12,177 nt of DNA from Actinomycetota bacterium (lineage in GTDB: Bacteria; Actinomycetota; Acidimicrobiia; Acidimicrobiales; Iamiaceae), in contig JAFDWI010000069.1 in the NCBI GenBank assembly GCA_018268545.1, positions 1 through 12,177 of the forward strand, read 5' to 3'. The translations under genes were made by a program, and so were the position numbers. Below are positions 6,365 to 12,177 of the stretch, piece after piece. The notes under the pieces are model-generated. The model was not told where the DNA came from. It ran no database searches and worked only from the letters and a program-made list of their open reading frames with translations. Every line of letters begins with the position of its first letter. Position 1 is the first letter of the stretch.

Positions 6365-7129
6365 ATGTCGAACTCGATCCTCATCTTGGGCTGCGGACTC
6401 GCGGGCCTGATCGTCGGGGTCTTCGTCGATGTGCTCGTCGTGCGGGGTCCGGGAAAGCGATCGTTCGCGCCACCGTGGACACGGTGCACGACCTGCGATC
6501 GGTCTCCGATGCGGGCCGGTCTGATCCCCGTTGCCGGCACGTTCGTGATGGGGGGGCGGTGCGGAGCGTGCGGTGAGGAACTCGGATGGTGGCAACCGGT
6601 CGTCGAGGTGGCGAATGCGGTGCTGTGGATGTTGGCGGCCGTGCGCTTCGGTTGGAATCTGGAGCTCATCGCGATCCTGCCGTTCTTCTCGGGACTCCTC
6701 GCGCTGTCGGTGATCGATTTTCGGACCTATCGACTCCCGGACCGGATCGACACACCACTGCTCGTCGGGTCGATCCCGTTGATCGTCGTCGTGTCGCTCG
6801 TCCAGCACCGCCCGCACGATCTGCTGTGGGCTGCGATCGGTGCGGTGGGTTACTGGTTGCTGTTGGCGCTCATGTGGCTCATCCACCCACGGGGGATGGG
6901 ATACGGCGATGTGAAGTTCGCTCGGGTGTTGGGGCTGTTCCTCGGCTGGACCCATCCCGTGCTGATCTTGTACGGGCTCATGTTCGCCGGCGTCGCCGGA
7001 TCGGTGATCGGGATCGGGATGCTCGTCGCGACCCGGGACCGGACCAAGGGGTTCCCGTTCGGGCCGTGGTTGGCCGGGGGTTGTGTGGTCGCGATCCTGA
7101 TCTCCGAACGACTCACCCGTAACTTCTGA
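6365..7129 (+). CDS. pilD: Type IV prepilin peptidase (A24 family)
   Basis: A 254-aa polytopic membrane aspartic protease that removes the leader of type IV pilin-like proteins. An N-terminal membrane helix (SILILGCGLAGLIVGVFVDVLVV) is followed by a cytosolic loop with two zinc-type pairs, C41-x2-C44 and C66-x2-C69. Further hydrophobic segments carry the two catalytic aspartates, Asp118 in VIDFRTYRLPD and Asp182 in GYGDVKF. Several more helices end the protein. All hallmark residues are present, so it should be active for cleavage. The first motif after the zinc loop (GWWQPVVEVANAVLW) corresponds to the conserved PxVE block. No pilin gene is in the window, so substrates are unknown; in many actinobacteria an orphan peptidase near aroC serves Flp/Tad or type IV pilins encoded elsewhere. 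The gene symbol follows family usage. Confidence 0.93.
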   Translation: MSNSILILGCGLAGLIVGVFVDVLVVRGPGKRSFAPPWTRCTTCDRSPMRAGLIPVAGTFVMGGRCGACGEELGWWQPVVEVANAVLWMLAAVRFGWNLELIAILPFFSGLLALSVIDFRTYRLPDRIDTPLLVGSIPLIVVVSLVQHRPHDLLWAAIGAVGYWLLLALMWLIHPRGMGYGDVKFARVLGLFLGWTHPVLILYGLMFAGVAGSVIGIGMLVATRDRTKGFPFGPWLAGGCVVAILISERLTRNF

Positions 7130-7196
7130 CGCCCCGGGGCCGTCGGTGGCGAGCCGCGTCGGTCCGCTCGGATCAGACCGGTCGACCTCGAGGCGG

Positions 7197-7202
7197 TAGA
7201 TT
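7197..7202 (+). promoter_or_regulatory. Candidate leaderless-type -10 box (TAGATT) of the aroC-aroK-aroB operon
   Basis: TAGATT fits TANNNT and lies 8 nt before the GTG at 7211, the same spacing as the box before the prepilin peptidase. The 81-bp gap also has the palindrome GCCCCGGGGC at 7131-7140 right after the preceding stop. No clear -35 hexamer and no Shine-Dalgarno sequence are seen. Confidence 0.5.
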
Positions 7203-7210
7203 CTCCCGAC

Positions 7211-8383
7211 GTGCTCCGCTACCTGACCGCCGGTGAATCCCATGGTCGAGCGTTGTGTGTGACCGTCGAGGGTCTACCGGCGGGGCTCGAGATCACCGCC
7301 GAGGAACTCCAGGGAGAACTCGCTCGCCGTCGGCTCGGCTACGGGCGCGGTCCGCGGATGCGTTTCGAGGCCGACGAGGTCACGATCGTCGGCGGTGTCC
7401 GCCACGGTCGGACGCTGGGGTCACCGGTGGCGGTGCTGGTCGGCAACAGCGAGTGGGAACGCTCCGACAAGTGGCATGCCGAGATGTCGACCGCTCCCGG
7501 TCGGACCGAGAACCCCCTGACGCTGGTCCGGCCCGGTCACGCCGACCTCGCCGGAATGCAGAAGTACGGGTTCACCGATGCCCGCGACGTACTCGAACGC
7601 GCGTCTGCTCGTGAAACCGCCGCCCGGGTCGTCGCGGGGATGCTGGCGAAGAAGTTGATCGGGGCACTCGGGGTCGTGGTCGGCTCGCATGTGATCCAGT
7701 TGGGGTCGGCACGAGCGTCCGGAGCGATCCGCCCCGGGCCCGATGACCTGGATGCGGTCGATGCCTCGGAGGTCCGCTGTGTCGATCCCGAGGCCGCCGA
7801 GGCGATGATCGCCGAGATCAAGGCGAAGTCGAAGGTCGGCGACTCGCTCGGCGGCGTCGTGGAGGTGCTCGTGTGGGGCGCACCGATCGGACTGGGATCG
7901 CACGTGCACTGGGACCGACGCCTCGACGCCGCGCTCGCGGGTGCGCTGATGAGCATCCAGGCCGTCAAGGGTGTCGAGATCGGCGACGGGTTCACCGTTG
8001 CCGGACTCCCGGGCTCCGAGGCGCACGACGCGCTCTTCTGGGACGGCCACACCTACGTGCGCGACACGACGCACGCGGGTGGCATCGAAGGCGGCATCTC
8101 GACCGGAGGCCTGATCGTGGCCCATGTCGCGATGAAGCCGCTCGCAACACTGAATCGGCCCACGCTCGCGACGGTCGACGCGATCACCAAGGAAGCGGGG
8201 GTCTCGTTCAAGGAACGGACCGATGTGACGGCGGTGCCCGCGATGGGAGTGGTCGCCGAGACGATGACGGCCCTGGTCCTCGCGACCGAGGCACTCCGCA
8301 AGTTCGGAGGCGATTCGATGGCCGAGTTCGAGCGCAACGCGCACGCGTTCGCAGCCGCGCTGGCGGACGGGCCCCTTGGCTGA
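7211..8383 (+). CDS. aroC: Chorismate synthase
   Basis: Catalyses the last common step of aromatic synthesis, EPSP to chorismate, using reduced FMN without net redox change. The 390-aa length is normal for the actinobacterial form. The N-terminal GESHG (8-12) contains catalytic His11, and RPGHADLAGMQKYGF carries the second histidine, His110. This is followed by the long signature DARDVLERASARETAARV. Further conserved blocks are AVKGVEIGDGF, GGIEGGISTG, and the C-terminal RTDVTAVPA. It starts with GTG 7211, supported by the leaderless-type box just upstream and by the family N-terminus MLRYLTAGESHG. It is the first gene of a run in which aroK overlaps its end by 8 nt. Confidence 0.97.
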   Translation: MLRYLTAGESHGRALCVTVEGLPAGLEITAEELQGELARRRLGYGRGPRMRFEADEVTIVGGVRHGRTLGSPVAVLVGNSEWERSDKWHAEMSTAPGRTENPLTLVRPGHADLAGMQKYGFTDARDVLERASARETAARVVAGMLAKKLIGALGVVVGSHVIQLGSARASGAIRPGPDDLDAVDASEVRCVDPEAAEAMIAEIKAKSKVGDSLGGVVEVLVWGAPIGLGSHVHWDRRLDAALAGALMSIQAVKGVEIGDGFTVAGLPGSEAHDALFWDGHTYVRDTTHAGGIEGGISTGGLIVAHVAMKPLATLNRPTLATVDAITKEAGVSFKERTDVTAVPAMGVVAETMTALVLATEALRKFGGDSMAEFERNAHAFAAALADGPLG

Positions 8384-8951
8384 TCGAGGCGCTGCCGGGC
8401 ACGTGGTGTTGGTGGGCATGATGGGTTCGGGAAAGACGACGGTCGGTCGTCGTCTCGCCAAGACCCTCGACGTCGACTTCGTCGACACCGATGCCGAACT
8501 CGAGGCGTCGACGGGCCGCAGCGTGACGGACTGGTTCTCCGGATCCGGCGAGGAGGCGTTCCGTGCGGCGGAGTCGAGCGTCATCGCACGGGTGCTCGGG
8601 GCCGACACGACGCAGGTCGTTGCAACCGGGGGCGGAGCGGTCCTCGCGAAGGCCACCAGGGCGCTGCTCGTCGAGCATCGCCACACCGTCGTGTGGCTGC
8701 GTGCCGGGCCTGCGTTCCTCGCCTCGCGGCTGGTCGGCAAGCGGGGCGGGGCGACGCGTCCGCTGTTGGGCGGGAAGCCGCGGGCAGCCCTGGAGCGACT
8801 CGATGCGGAACGACGCGACCTGTATGCCGAGGTCGCCGACATCATCGTCGACATCGAACCGGTCATGAGCAGCGGTGACCATCCGCGCCGAAGGTTGTCG
8901 AACGTGATCGCCGAGACGCTGGTGGCCACAGGCCGGGCGGTGTACCGATGA
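8376..8951 (+). CDS. aroK: Shikimate kinase
   Basis: Phosphorylates shikimate at O3 with ATP. The 191-aa protein has the Walker A loop GMMGSGKTT (14-22), Asp37 and Asp39 in FVDTD for Mg and shikimate, Arg63 in EEAFRAAE and the GGG triplet (85-87) of the shikimate site. A lid region with RPLLGG and a final R-x2-LY element follow. The start is uncertain: TTG 8376 overlaps aroC by 8 nt and gives the usual few residues before the first strand, while GTG 8403 would begin directly at VVLVGMMG and leave a 19-nt gap. The TGA overlaps the aroB ATG (8948-8951), so the two should be made together. Confidence 0.94.
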   Translation: MADRGAAGHVVLVGMMGSGKTTVGRRLAKTLDVDFVDTDAELEASTGRSVTDWFSGSGEEAFRAAESSVIARVLGADTTQVVATGGGAVLAKATRALLVEHRHTVVWLRAGPAFLASRLVGKRGGATRPLLGGKPRAALERLDAERRDLYAEVADIIVDIEPVMSSGDHPRRRLSNVIAETLVATGRAVYR

Positions 8952-9949
8952 TCGAGGTCGACGTTCCCCTGGGGACGCGGACGTACCGGGTGATCGTCGG
9001 GCCGGGTGCACGCGAGTCGCTCGCCGAGTTGGTGCCCGGCGGCGCCCGGCGTGCCGCGGTCGTCACCCAAGCGGGAATCGGGGTCCCGGTCGATCCGGGC
9101 CTCGAGCACCGGGAGTTCCACATCCCTGACGGCGAGGCGACCAAGACGCTCGCGACGGTCGAATCGTTGTGCCGCCAGTGGTCGCAGTGGGGTCTCACAC
9201 GAGGTGATGTCGTCGTCGCGGTCGGCGGTGGCCTGACGACCGATCTGGCCGGGTTCGCGGCCGCCTCGTACCACCGGGGCGTCGCCGTGATCCATGTCGC
9301 GACGACGTTGCTCGCGCAGGTCGACGCGGCGATCGGAGGCAAGACGGGGGTGAACCTTCCCGAGGGCAAGAACCTCGTCGGCGCGTTCTGGCAGCCCCAC
9401 GCCGTGATCTGCGACACCGACACGCTGGCGACGTTGCCTCCACGTGAGCTCCGCAACGGTCGGGGCGAGATGGCCAAGTACGCGTTCCTCGGCGTTTCGG
9501 ACCTGCCGTCGCTCGACATCGACGAGGCGGTCGCCGCGTGTGTGCGCTGCAAGGCCGACGTCGTCGCGTCCGATGAACGCGAGGCCGGCCGGCGGGCCGT
9601 CCTCAACTACGGGCACACGCTGGCCCATGCGCTGGAGACCGCGACCGACTACGACATCCGCCACGGCGAAGCCGTCGCGATCGGGATCGTCTATGCCGCG
9701 GAGGTGGCGTGCCGGCTCGGTCGGATCGATCGGCACCGGGTCGACGCGCACCGTCGCGTCGTTGCCGGGTACGACCTGCCCTCGACATTGCCCGACGGGG
9801 TGTCGGACGCAGCGCTGCTCGAGCTGTTCGGTCGGGACAAGAAAGCGGTCGGTGGGCTCACCTTCGTCCTGGACGGCCCCGATGGCGTCGAGGTCGTCGA
9901 GGTCGCCGACCGTGACGTCCTCGTCGAATCGCTCGGCGCGCTGCGCTGA
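8948..9949 (+). CDS. aroB: 3-Dehydroquinate synthase
   Basis: Converts DAHP to 3-dehydroquinate with NAD and a divalent metal. The NAD region has VAVGGGLTTDLAGFAAA, then TTLLAQVDAAIGGKTGVN and GKNLVGAFWQP. The metal set is complete: Glu174 in GRGEMAKYA, His223 in NYGHTLAHALE and His239 in RHGEAVAIG. RDKK near the C-terminus is the substrate-binding block. At 333 aa it is shorter than the common ~360. The shortfall lies at least partly in the first Rossmann part: only about ten residues separate AVVTQAG from the FHIPDGEATKTL block, where relatives have a longer helix. The frame is intact and all active-site residues are present, so activity is expected. It follows aroK with an ATGA overlap. 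Confidence 0.95.
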   Translation: MIEVDVPLGTRTYRVIVGPGARESLAELVPGGARRAAVVTQAGIGVPVDPGLEHREFHIPDGEATKTLATVESLCRQWSQWGLTRGDVVVAVGGGLTTDLAGFAAASYHRGVAVIHVATTLLAQVDAAIGGKTGVNLPEGKNLVGAFWQPHAVICDTDTLATLPPRELRNGRGEMAKYAFLGVSDLPSLDIDEAVAACVRCKADVVASDEREAGRRAVLNYGHTLAHALETATDYDIRHGEAVAIGIVYAAEVACRLGRIDRHRVDAHRRVVAGYDLPSTLPDGVSDAALLELFGRDKKAVGGLTFVLDGPDGVEVVEVADRDVLVESLGALR

Positions 9950-9966
9950 GGTTTCCTGCGGGATCA

Positions 9967-9983
9967 CCGGGGTCGGCCCCCGG
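9967..9983. other. Short GC hairpin in the aroB-peptidase gap
   Basis: CCGGGG (9967-9972) and CCCCGG (9978-9983) form a 6-bp stem with loop TCGGC, 18 nt after the aroB stop. No T run follows, so it is at best a weak or non-canonical terminator or part of the next gene's leader. A chance occurrence in GC-rich DNA is quite possible. Confidence 0.25.
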
Positions 9984-10012
9984 GGGTGCACAATGAACGT
10001 CGAGCCGATTCG

Positions 10013-10018
10013 AGGAGG
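10013..10018 (+). promoter_or_regulatory. Strong ribosome binding site that decides the peptidase start
   Basis: A perfect AGGAGG lies 7 nt before GTG 10026, the best Shine-Dalgarno site in the window. It argues for this start over the in-frame ATG at 9993, which would add 11 residues. Confidence 0.8.
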
Positions 10019-10025
10019 ATCCGTC

Positions 10026-11198
10026 GTGTCAGGAACCGAACGAAGCCAGGTCGCCGACCCGTCCGACGGTGCGGAGAACCGCGCCCGGGAGCTGCTGGCG
10101 AACCTGTCACCGATGCGCCAGACCGAGCGCGCCGCGCGGGTCCGTGACGCGATGGCCGACGTCGGTTGTGACGCGCTCGTCGTGACGAAACTCGAGAACA
10201 TCCGTTGGCTGACCGGTTTCACCGGGTCGGCGGCACTGGTGGTCGTCCTCGATGACCGGCTCGTGTTCACCACCGACGGTCGCTACGGCGAGCAGTCAGA
10301 GCAACAGTTGCACGACGCCGGTATCGAAGCCTCCCGGACGGTCGCCGGTGCCGAGGGGCAGAAGGAAGCGATCCTGGCGGCGCTGGAGGGCGTCGCGCGT
10401 ATCGGACTCGAAGCCGACGACGTCTCCTGGGCGCGACAGCGGCGTTGGGCCGACGAGTGGTTCGCCTCGTCCGAGCTGGTCGCGACCGAGGGGCTCGTCG
10501 ACGGGTTGCGGATCGTCAAGGAGCCCGGCGAGGTCGATCGGATCGAAGCGGCGTGTGCCGTCGCGGACGCGGCCCTCGCCCGGGTGCGTCCCCGGTTGGC
10601 CGAGTCACCGACCGAAGCGGAGTTCGCATTGGAGCTCGATTTCACGATGCGACGCCTCGGAGCACAGGACGTCTCGTTCGACACGATCGTCGCAGCGGGC
10701 CCCAACGGCGCGATGGCGCATCATCATCCGGGGGAGCGTCGCATCACCGAGGGCGACCTCGTGGTCCTCGATTTCGGGGCGCTCGTCGACGGCTATTGCT
10801 CGGACATGACCCGGACGATCATGGTGGGCGACGCGTCGCCGACCCAGCAACGGATGCTCGATGTCGTCGGAGCTTCCCAGGCTGCGGGCGTCGACGCCGT
10901 CGTCGCGGGAGCGACCGCGGGCGACGTCGACAAGGTGTGCCGGGACATCATCGACGCCGCCGGTTGGGGCGATGCGTTCATGCACTCCACCGGCCACGGT
11001 GTGGGACTCGAGATCCACGAGCACCCTGCGGTCGCCGCAGGGTCCACTGCTAGGCTCGTCGAAGGCGCCGTGGTCACGGTCGAGCCGGGTGTCTACCTGC
11101 CGGAACACGGTGGTGTCCGTATCGAGGACACGGTCGTGGTCACCTCGGATGGTTGCCGGGTACTCACCTGCGCCCCGAAGACGACCGCGGTCCGCTGA
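10026..11198 (+). CDS. M24-family Xaa-Pro peptidase (aminopeptidase P/PepQ type)
   Basis: A 390-aa cytosolic metallopeptidase expected to cleave X-Pro bonds in peptides. An N-terminal creatinase-like domain (RAARVRDAMADVGCDALVVT, IRWLTGFTGSAALVV) precedes the pita-bread catalytic domain. All five dinuclear metal ligands are present: Asp249 and Asp260 in LDFGALVDGYCSDMTRT, His324 in STGHGVGLEIHEHP, Glu353 in VTVEPGVYLP and Glu367 in GVRIEDTVVV. AHHHPGERRITEGD lies just before the first ligand. The first ~28 residues are a polar extension not usual in the family but supported by the strong ribosome site. It stands 28 bp before efp, a pairing conserved in actinobacteria and Firmicutes. Whether it is an aminopeptidase P or a prolidase cannot be told, so I give no symbol. 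Confidence 0.93.
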   Translation: MSGTERSQVADPSDGAENRARELLANLSPMRQTERAARVRDAMADVGCDALVVTKLENIRWLTGFTGSAALVVVLDDRLVFTTDGRYGEQSEQQLHDAGIEASRTVAGAEGQKEAILAALEGVARIGLEADDVSWARQRRWADEWFASSELVATEGLVDGLRIVKEPGEVDRIEAACAVADAALARVRPRLAESPTEAEFALELDFTMRRLGAQDVSFDTIVAAGPNGAMAHHHPGERRITEGDLVVLDFGALVDGYCSDMTRTIMVGDASPTQQRMLDVVGASQAAGVDAVVAGATAGDVDKVCRDIIDAAGWGDAFMHSTGHGVGLEIHEHPAVAAGSTARLVEGAVVTVEPGVYLPEHGGVRIEDTVVVTSDGCRVLTCAPKTTAVR

Positions 11199-11226
11199 AC
11201 CGACGACGAGAAGCGAGACGCAAGCG

Positions 11227-11787
11227 ATGGCGATCACCACCAACGACCTCAAGAACGGCATGACCCTGTTGCTCGACGACGGGCTGTTCCAGGTCATGGA
11301 GTTCCAGCACGTCAAGCCGGGCAAGGGTGGTGCCTTCGTCCGCACGACGCTCCGGAACGTTCGCAACGGGGCCGTCCTCGACCGGACGTTCCGGGCCGCG
11401 GAGAAGGTCGTCCAGGCGATCATCGAGAAGCACGACATGCAGTTCCTGTACCGCGACGGAGACGGCTGCGTGTTCATGGACACCGACAGCTACGACCAGA
11501 TGACCGTCGCCGACGCGACGCTCGGGAGCGCCGCCGGGTTCCTCGTCGAAGGCGCGTCGGTGAACCTGGCGATGTACGGCGACGAGATCGTCGGTGTGGA
11601 CCTGCCTGCTGCGGTCGAACTCGAGGTGACCGAGACCGAACCGGGGATCCAGGGCGACCGGGTGTCGGGTGCGCGCAAACCGGCCACGTTGTCCACGGGA
11701 CTCGTCGTGCAGGTTCCGTTGTTCGTGAACATCGGCGATCGACTCAAGATCGACACGCGCTCCGGTGACTACATCACCCGTGCCTGA
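11227..11787 (+). CDS. efp: Translation elongation factor P
   Basis: EF-P enters the ribosomal E site and relieves stalling at consecutive prolines. The 186-aa length is typical. Domain I (residues 1-~62) has the loop VKPGKGGAFVR, with the tip lysine at position 33 (equivalent to E. coli Lys34). The OB domain II (~66-126) has QFLYRDGDGCVFMDTDSYDQ. Domain III ends with the family signature beginning KPATLSTGLVVQVPLFV and closing GDRLKIDTRSGDYITRA. The loop reads PGKGG rather than the PGKGP of the actinobacterial subfamily said to work without lysine modification. No EpmA/EpmB-like or other modifying enzyme is in the window. Start ATG 11227 has only a weak purine-rich stretch in front. Confidence 0.97.
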   Translation: MAITTNDLKNGMTLLLDDGLFQVMEFQHVKPGKGGAFVRTTLRNVRNGAVLDRTFRAAEKVVQAIIEKHDMQFLYRDGDGCVFMDTDSYDQMTVADATLGSAAGFLVEGASVNLAMYGDEIVGVDLPAAVELEVTETEPGIQGDRVSGARKPATLSTGLVVQVPLFVNIGDRLKIDTRSGDYITRA

Positions 11788-12177
11788 AGCCGACGGCGAC
11801 GACGAACCGGGCGGATCGACCGCTGCGTTCGGAAATCGTCTGGATGCACGCGAACGTGCGCTCGAGTTGCTCTACGAGGCCGATCTCAAGGATCGACCCG
11901 TGATGGATGTCGTCCACGAACTGCCCGTTGCTCCCGATCCGTTCACCGCCGAGTTGCTCGGGCTGGTCCAACTCCACCGGGACGACATCGACGCCGATCT
12001 GACGCGGGTGGCGCGTGGGTGGTCGCTCGATCGGATGCCGGTCGTCGACCGGGCCGTGTTGCGTCTCGCGGTCGCCGAGTTGGGATGGATGCCCGACACG
12101 CCCGTGGCGGTGGTGTTGAACGAGGCCGTCGAACTCGTGAAGTGCTTCTCGACCGACGCGTCGGGTCGGTTCGTGAA
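11780..12177 (+). CDS. nusB: Transcription antitermination factor NusB (3' truncated by window edge)
   Basis: NusB binds boxA RNA together with S10 (NusE) and supports complete rRNA transcription. GTG 11780 starts a frame that overlaps the efp end by 8 nt and stays open to the end of the window (132 codons). After a ~17-residue acidic, Gly-rich N-terminal extension comes NRLDARERALELLYEADLKD, the arginine-rich RNA-binding start of the all-helical NusB fold. The helices DRMPVVDRAVLRLAVAEL and PVAVVLNEAVELVKCFSTD-GRFVN are highly characteristic. Only the last residues (normally GVLG...) are cut off. Co-location with efp is conserved across actinobacteria and many Firmicutes. Confidence 0.95.
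   Translation, partial: MPEADGDDEPGGSTAAFGNRLDARERALELLYEADLKDRPVMDVVHELPVAPDPFTAELLGLVQLHRDDIDADLTRVARGWSLDRMPVVDRAVLRLAVAELGWMPDTPVAVVLNEAVELVKCFSTDASGRFV

Noticed and set aside
7131..7140. GCCCCGGGGC palindrome after the prepilin peptidase as a terminator
   Set aside because: It has no loop of its own and no following T run; short GC palindromes are frequent in DNA of this composition.
9989..9994. CACAAT as a -10 box for the peptidase-efp-nusB group
   Set aside because: It departs from TANNNT at the first base, and I found no -35 partner at normal distance; transcription could equally continue from aroB.
7421..10273. Very long minus-strand open frame opposite aroC, aroK and aroB
   Set aside because: It is the typical antisense shadow of GC-rich genes: rich in Arg, Asp, His and Pro with no domain, while the plus strand there encodes three unmistakable enzymes.

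Overview
The window is a compact, GC-rich stretch of bacterial chromosome in which every supported gene is on the + strand. It most likely comes from an actinomycete (Actinomycetota). The evidence is strong G/C preference at third codon positions, many GTG and TTG starts, 4-8 nt start/stop overlaps, TANNNT boxes 6-8 nt upstream of start codons (the leaderless-promoter layout common in this phylum), and the gene order mltG-aroE ... pilD ... aroC-aroK-aroB-Xaa-Pro peptidase-efp-nusB. That order is a rearranged or expanded version of the mltG-aroE ... aroC-aroK-aroB-aroQ-pepQ-efp-nusB block of mycobacteria. An Acidimicrobiia-like lineage fits, but this is inference; nothing in the window fixes the taxon.

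Layout. (1) 1-1261: the 3' end of mltG (peptidoglycan lytic transglycosylase), coupled by a GTGA overlap to aroE (shikimate dehydrogenase). (2) 1262-4976: a four-gene sugar cassette with its own promoter-like box and a 10-codon leader ORF: hexapeptide-repeat acyltransferase, NAD-dependent sugar-nucleotide epimerase with a Cys/His insertion, CgeB-like glycosyltransferase, and a probable GT-B-fold transferase of unknown specificity. The first three genes are joined by 4-nt overlaps. (3) 4975-5309: a gene-free spacer whose first 156 bp form a long imperfect palindrome starting inside the stop codon of the last cassette gene. (4) 5310-7129: a DUF4388 protein and a type IV prepilin peptidase, the latter apparently leaderless. 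(5) 7211-9949: aroC-aroK-aroB, three shikimate-pathway enzymes in one tightly overlapping operon with a leaderless-type promoter. (6) 10026-12177: M24-family Xaa-Pro peptidase, elongation factor P and the start of nusB, cut by the window end.

How the genes work together. AroB, AroE, AroK and AroC cover four of the seven steps from DAHP to chorismate; DAHP synthase, dehydroquinase and EPSP synthase are not here. The cassette between aroE and the pilus-related pair probably makes and transfers a modified deoxysugar for a surface glycan, a glycolipid or possibly a glycosylated pilin. The acceptor cannot be told from the sequence. The peptidase-efp-nusB end is a conserved housekeeping group for peptide turnover, translation of polyproline stretches and rRNA transcription antitermination.

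The least ordinary items are the 156-bp palindromic element at 4975-5130, the putative leaderless 10-codon ORF whose stop overlaps the first cassette gene, and the last cassette gene, which I cannot place in a family. I saw no rRNA, tRNA, CRISPR array, transposase or prophage gene.
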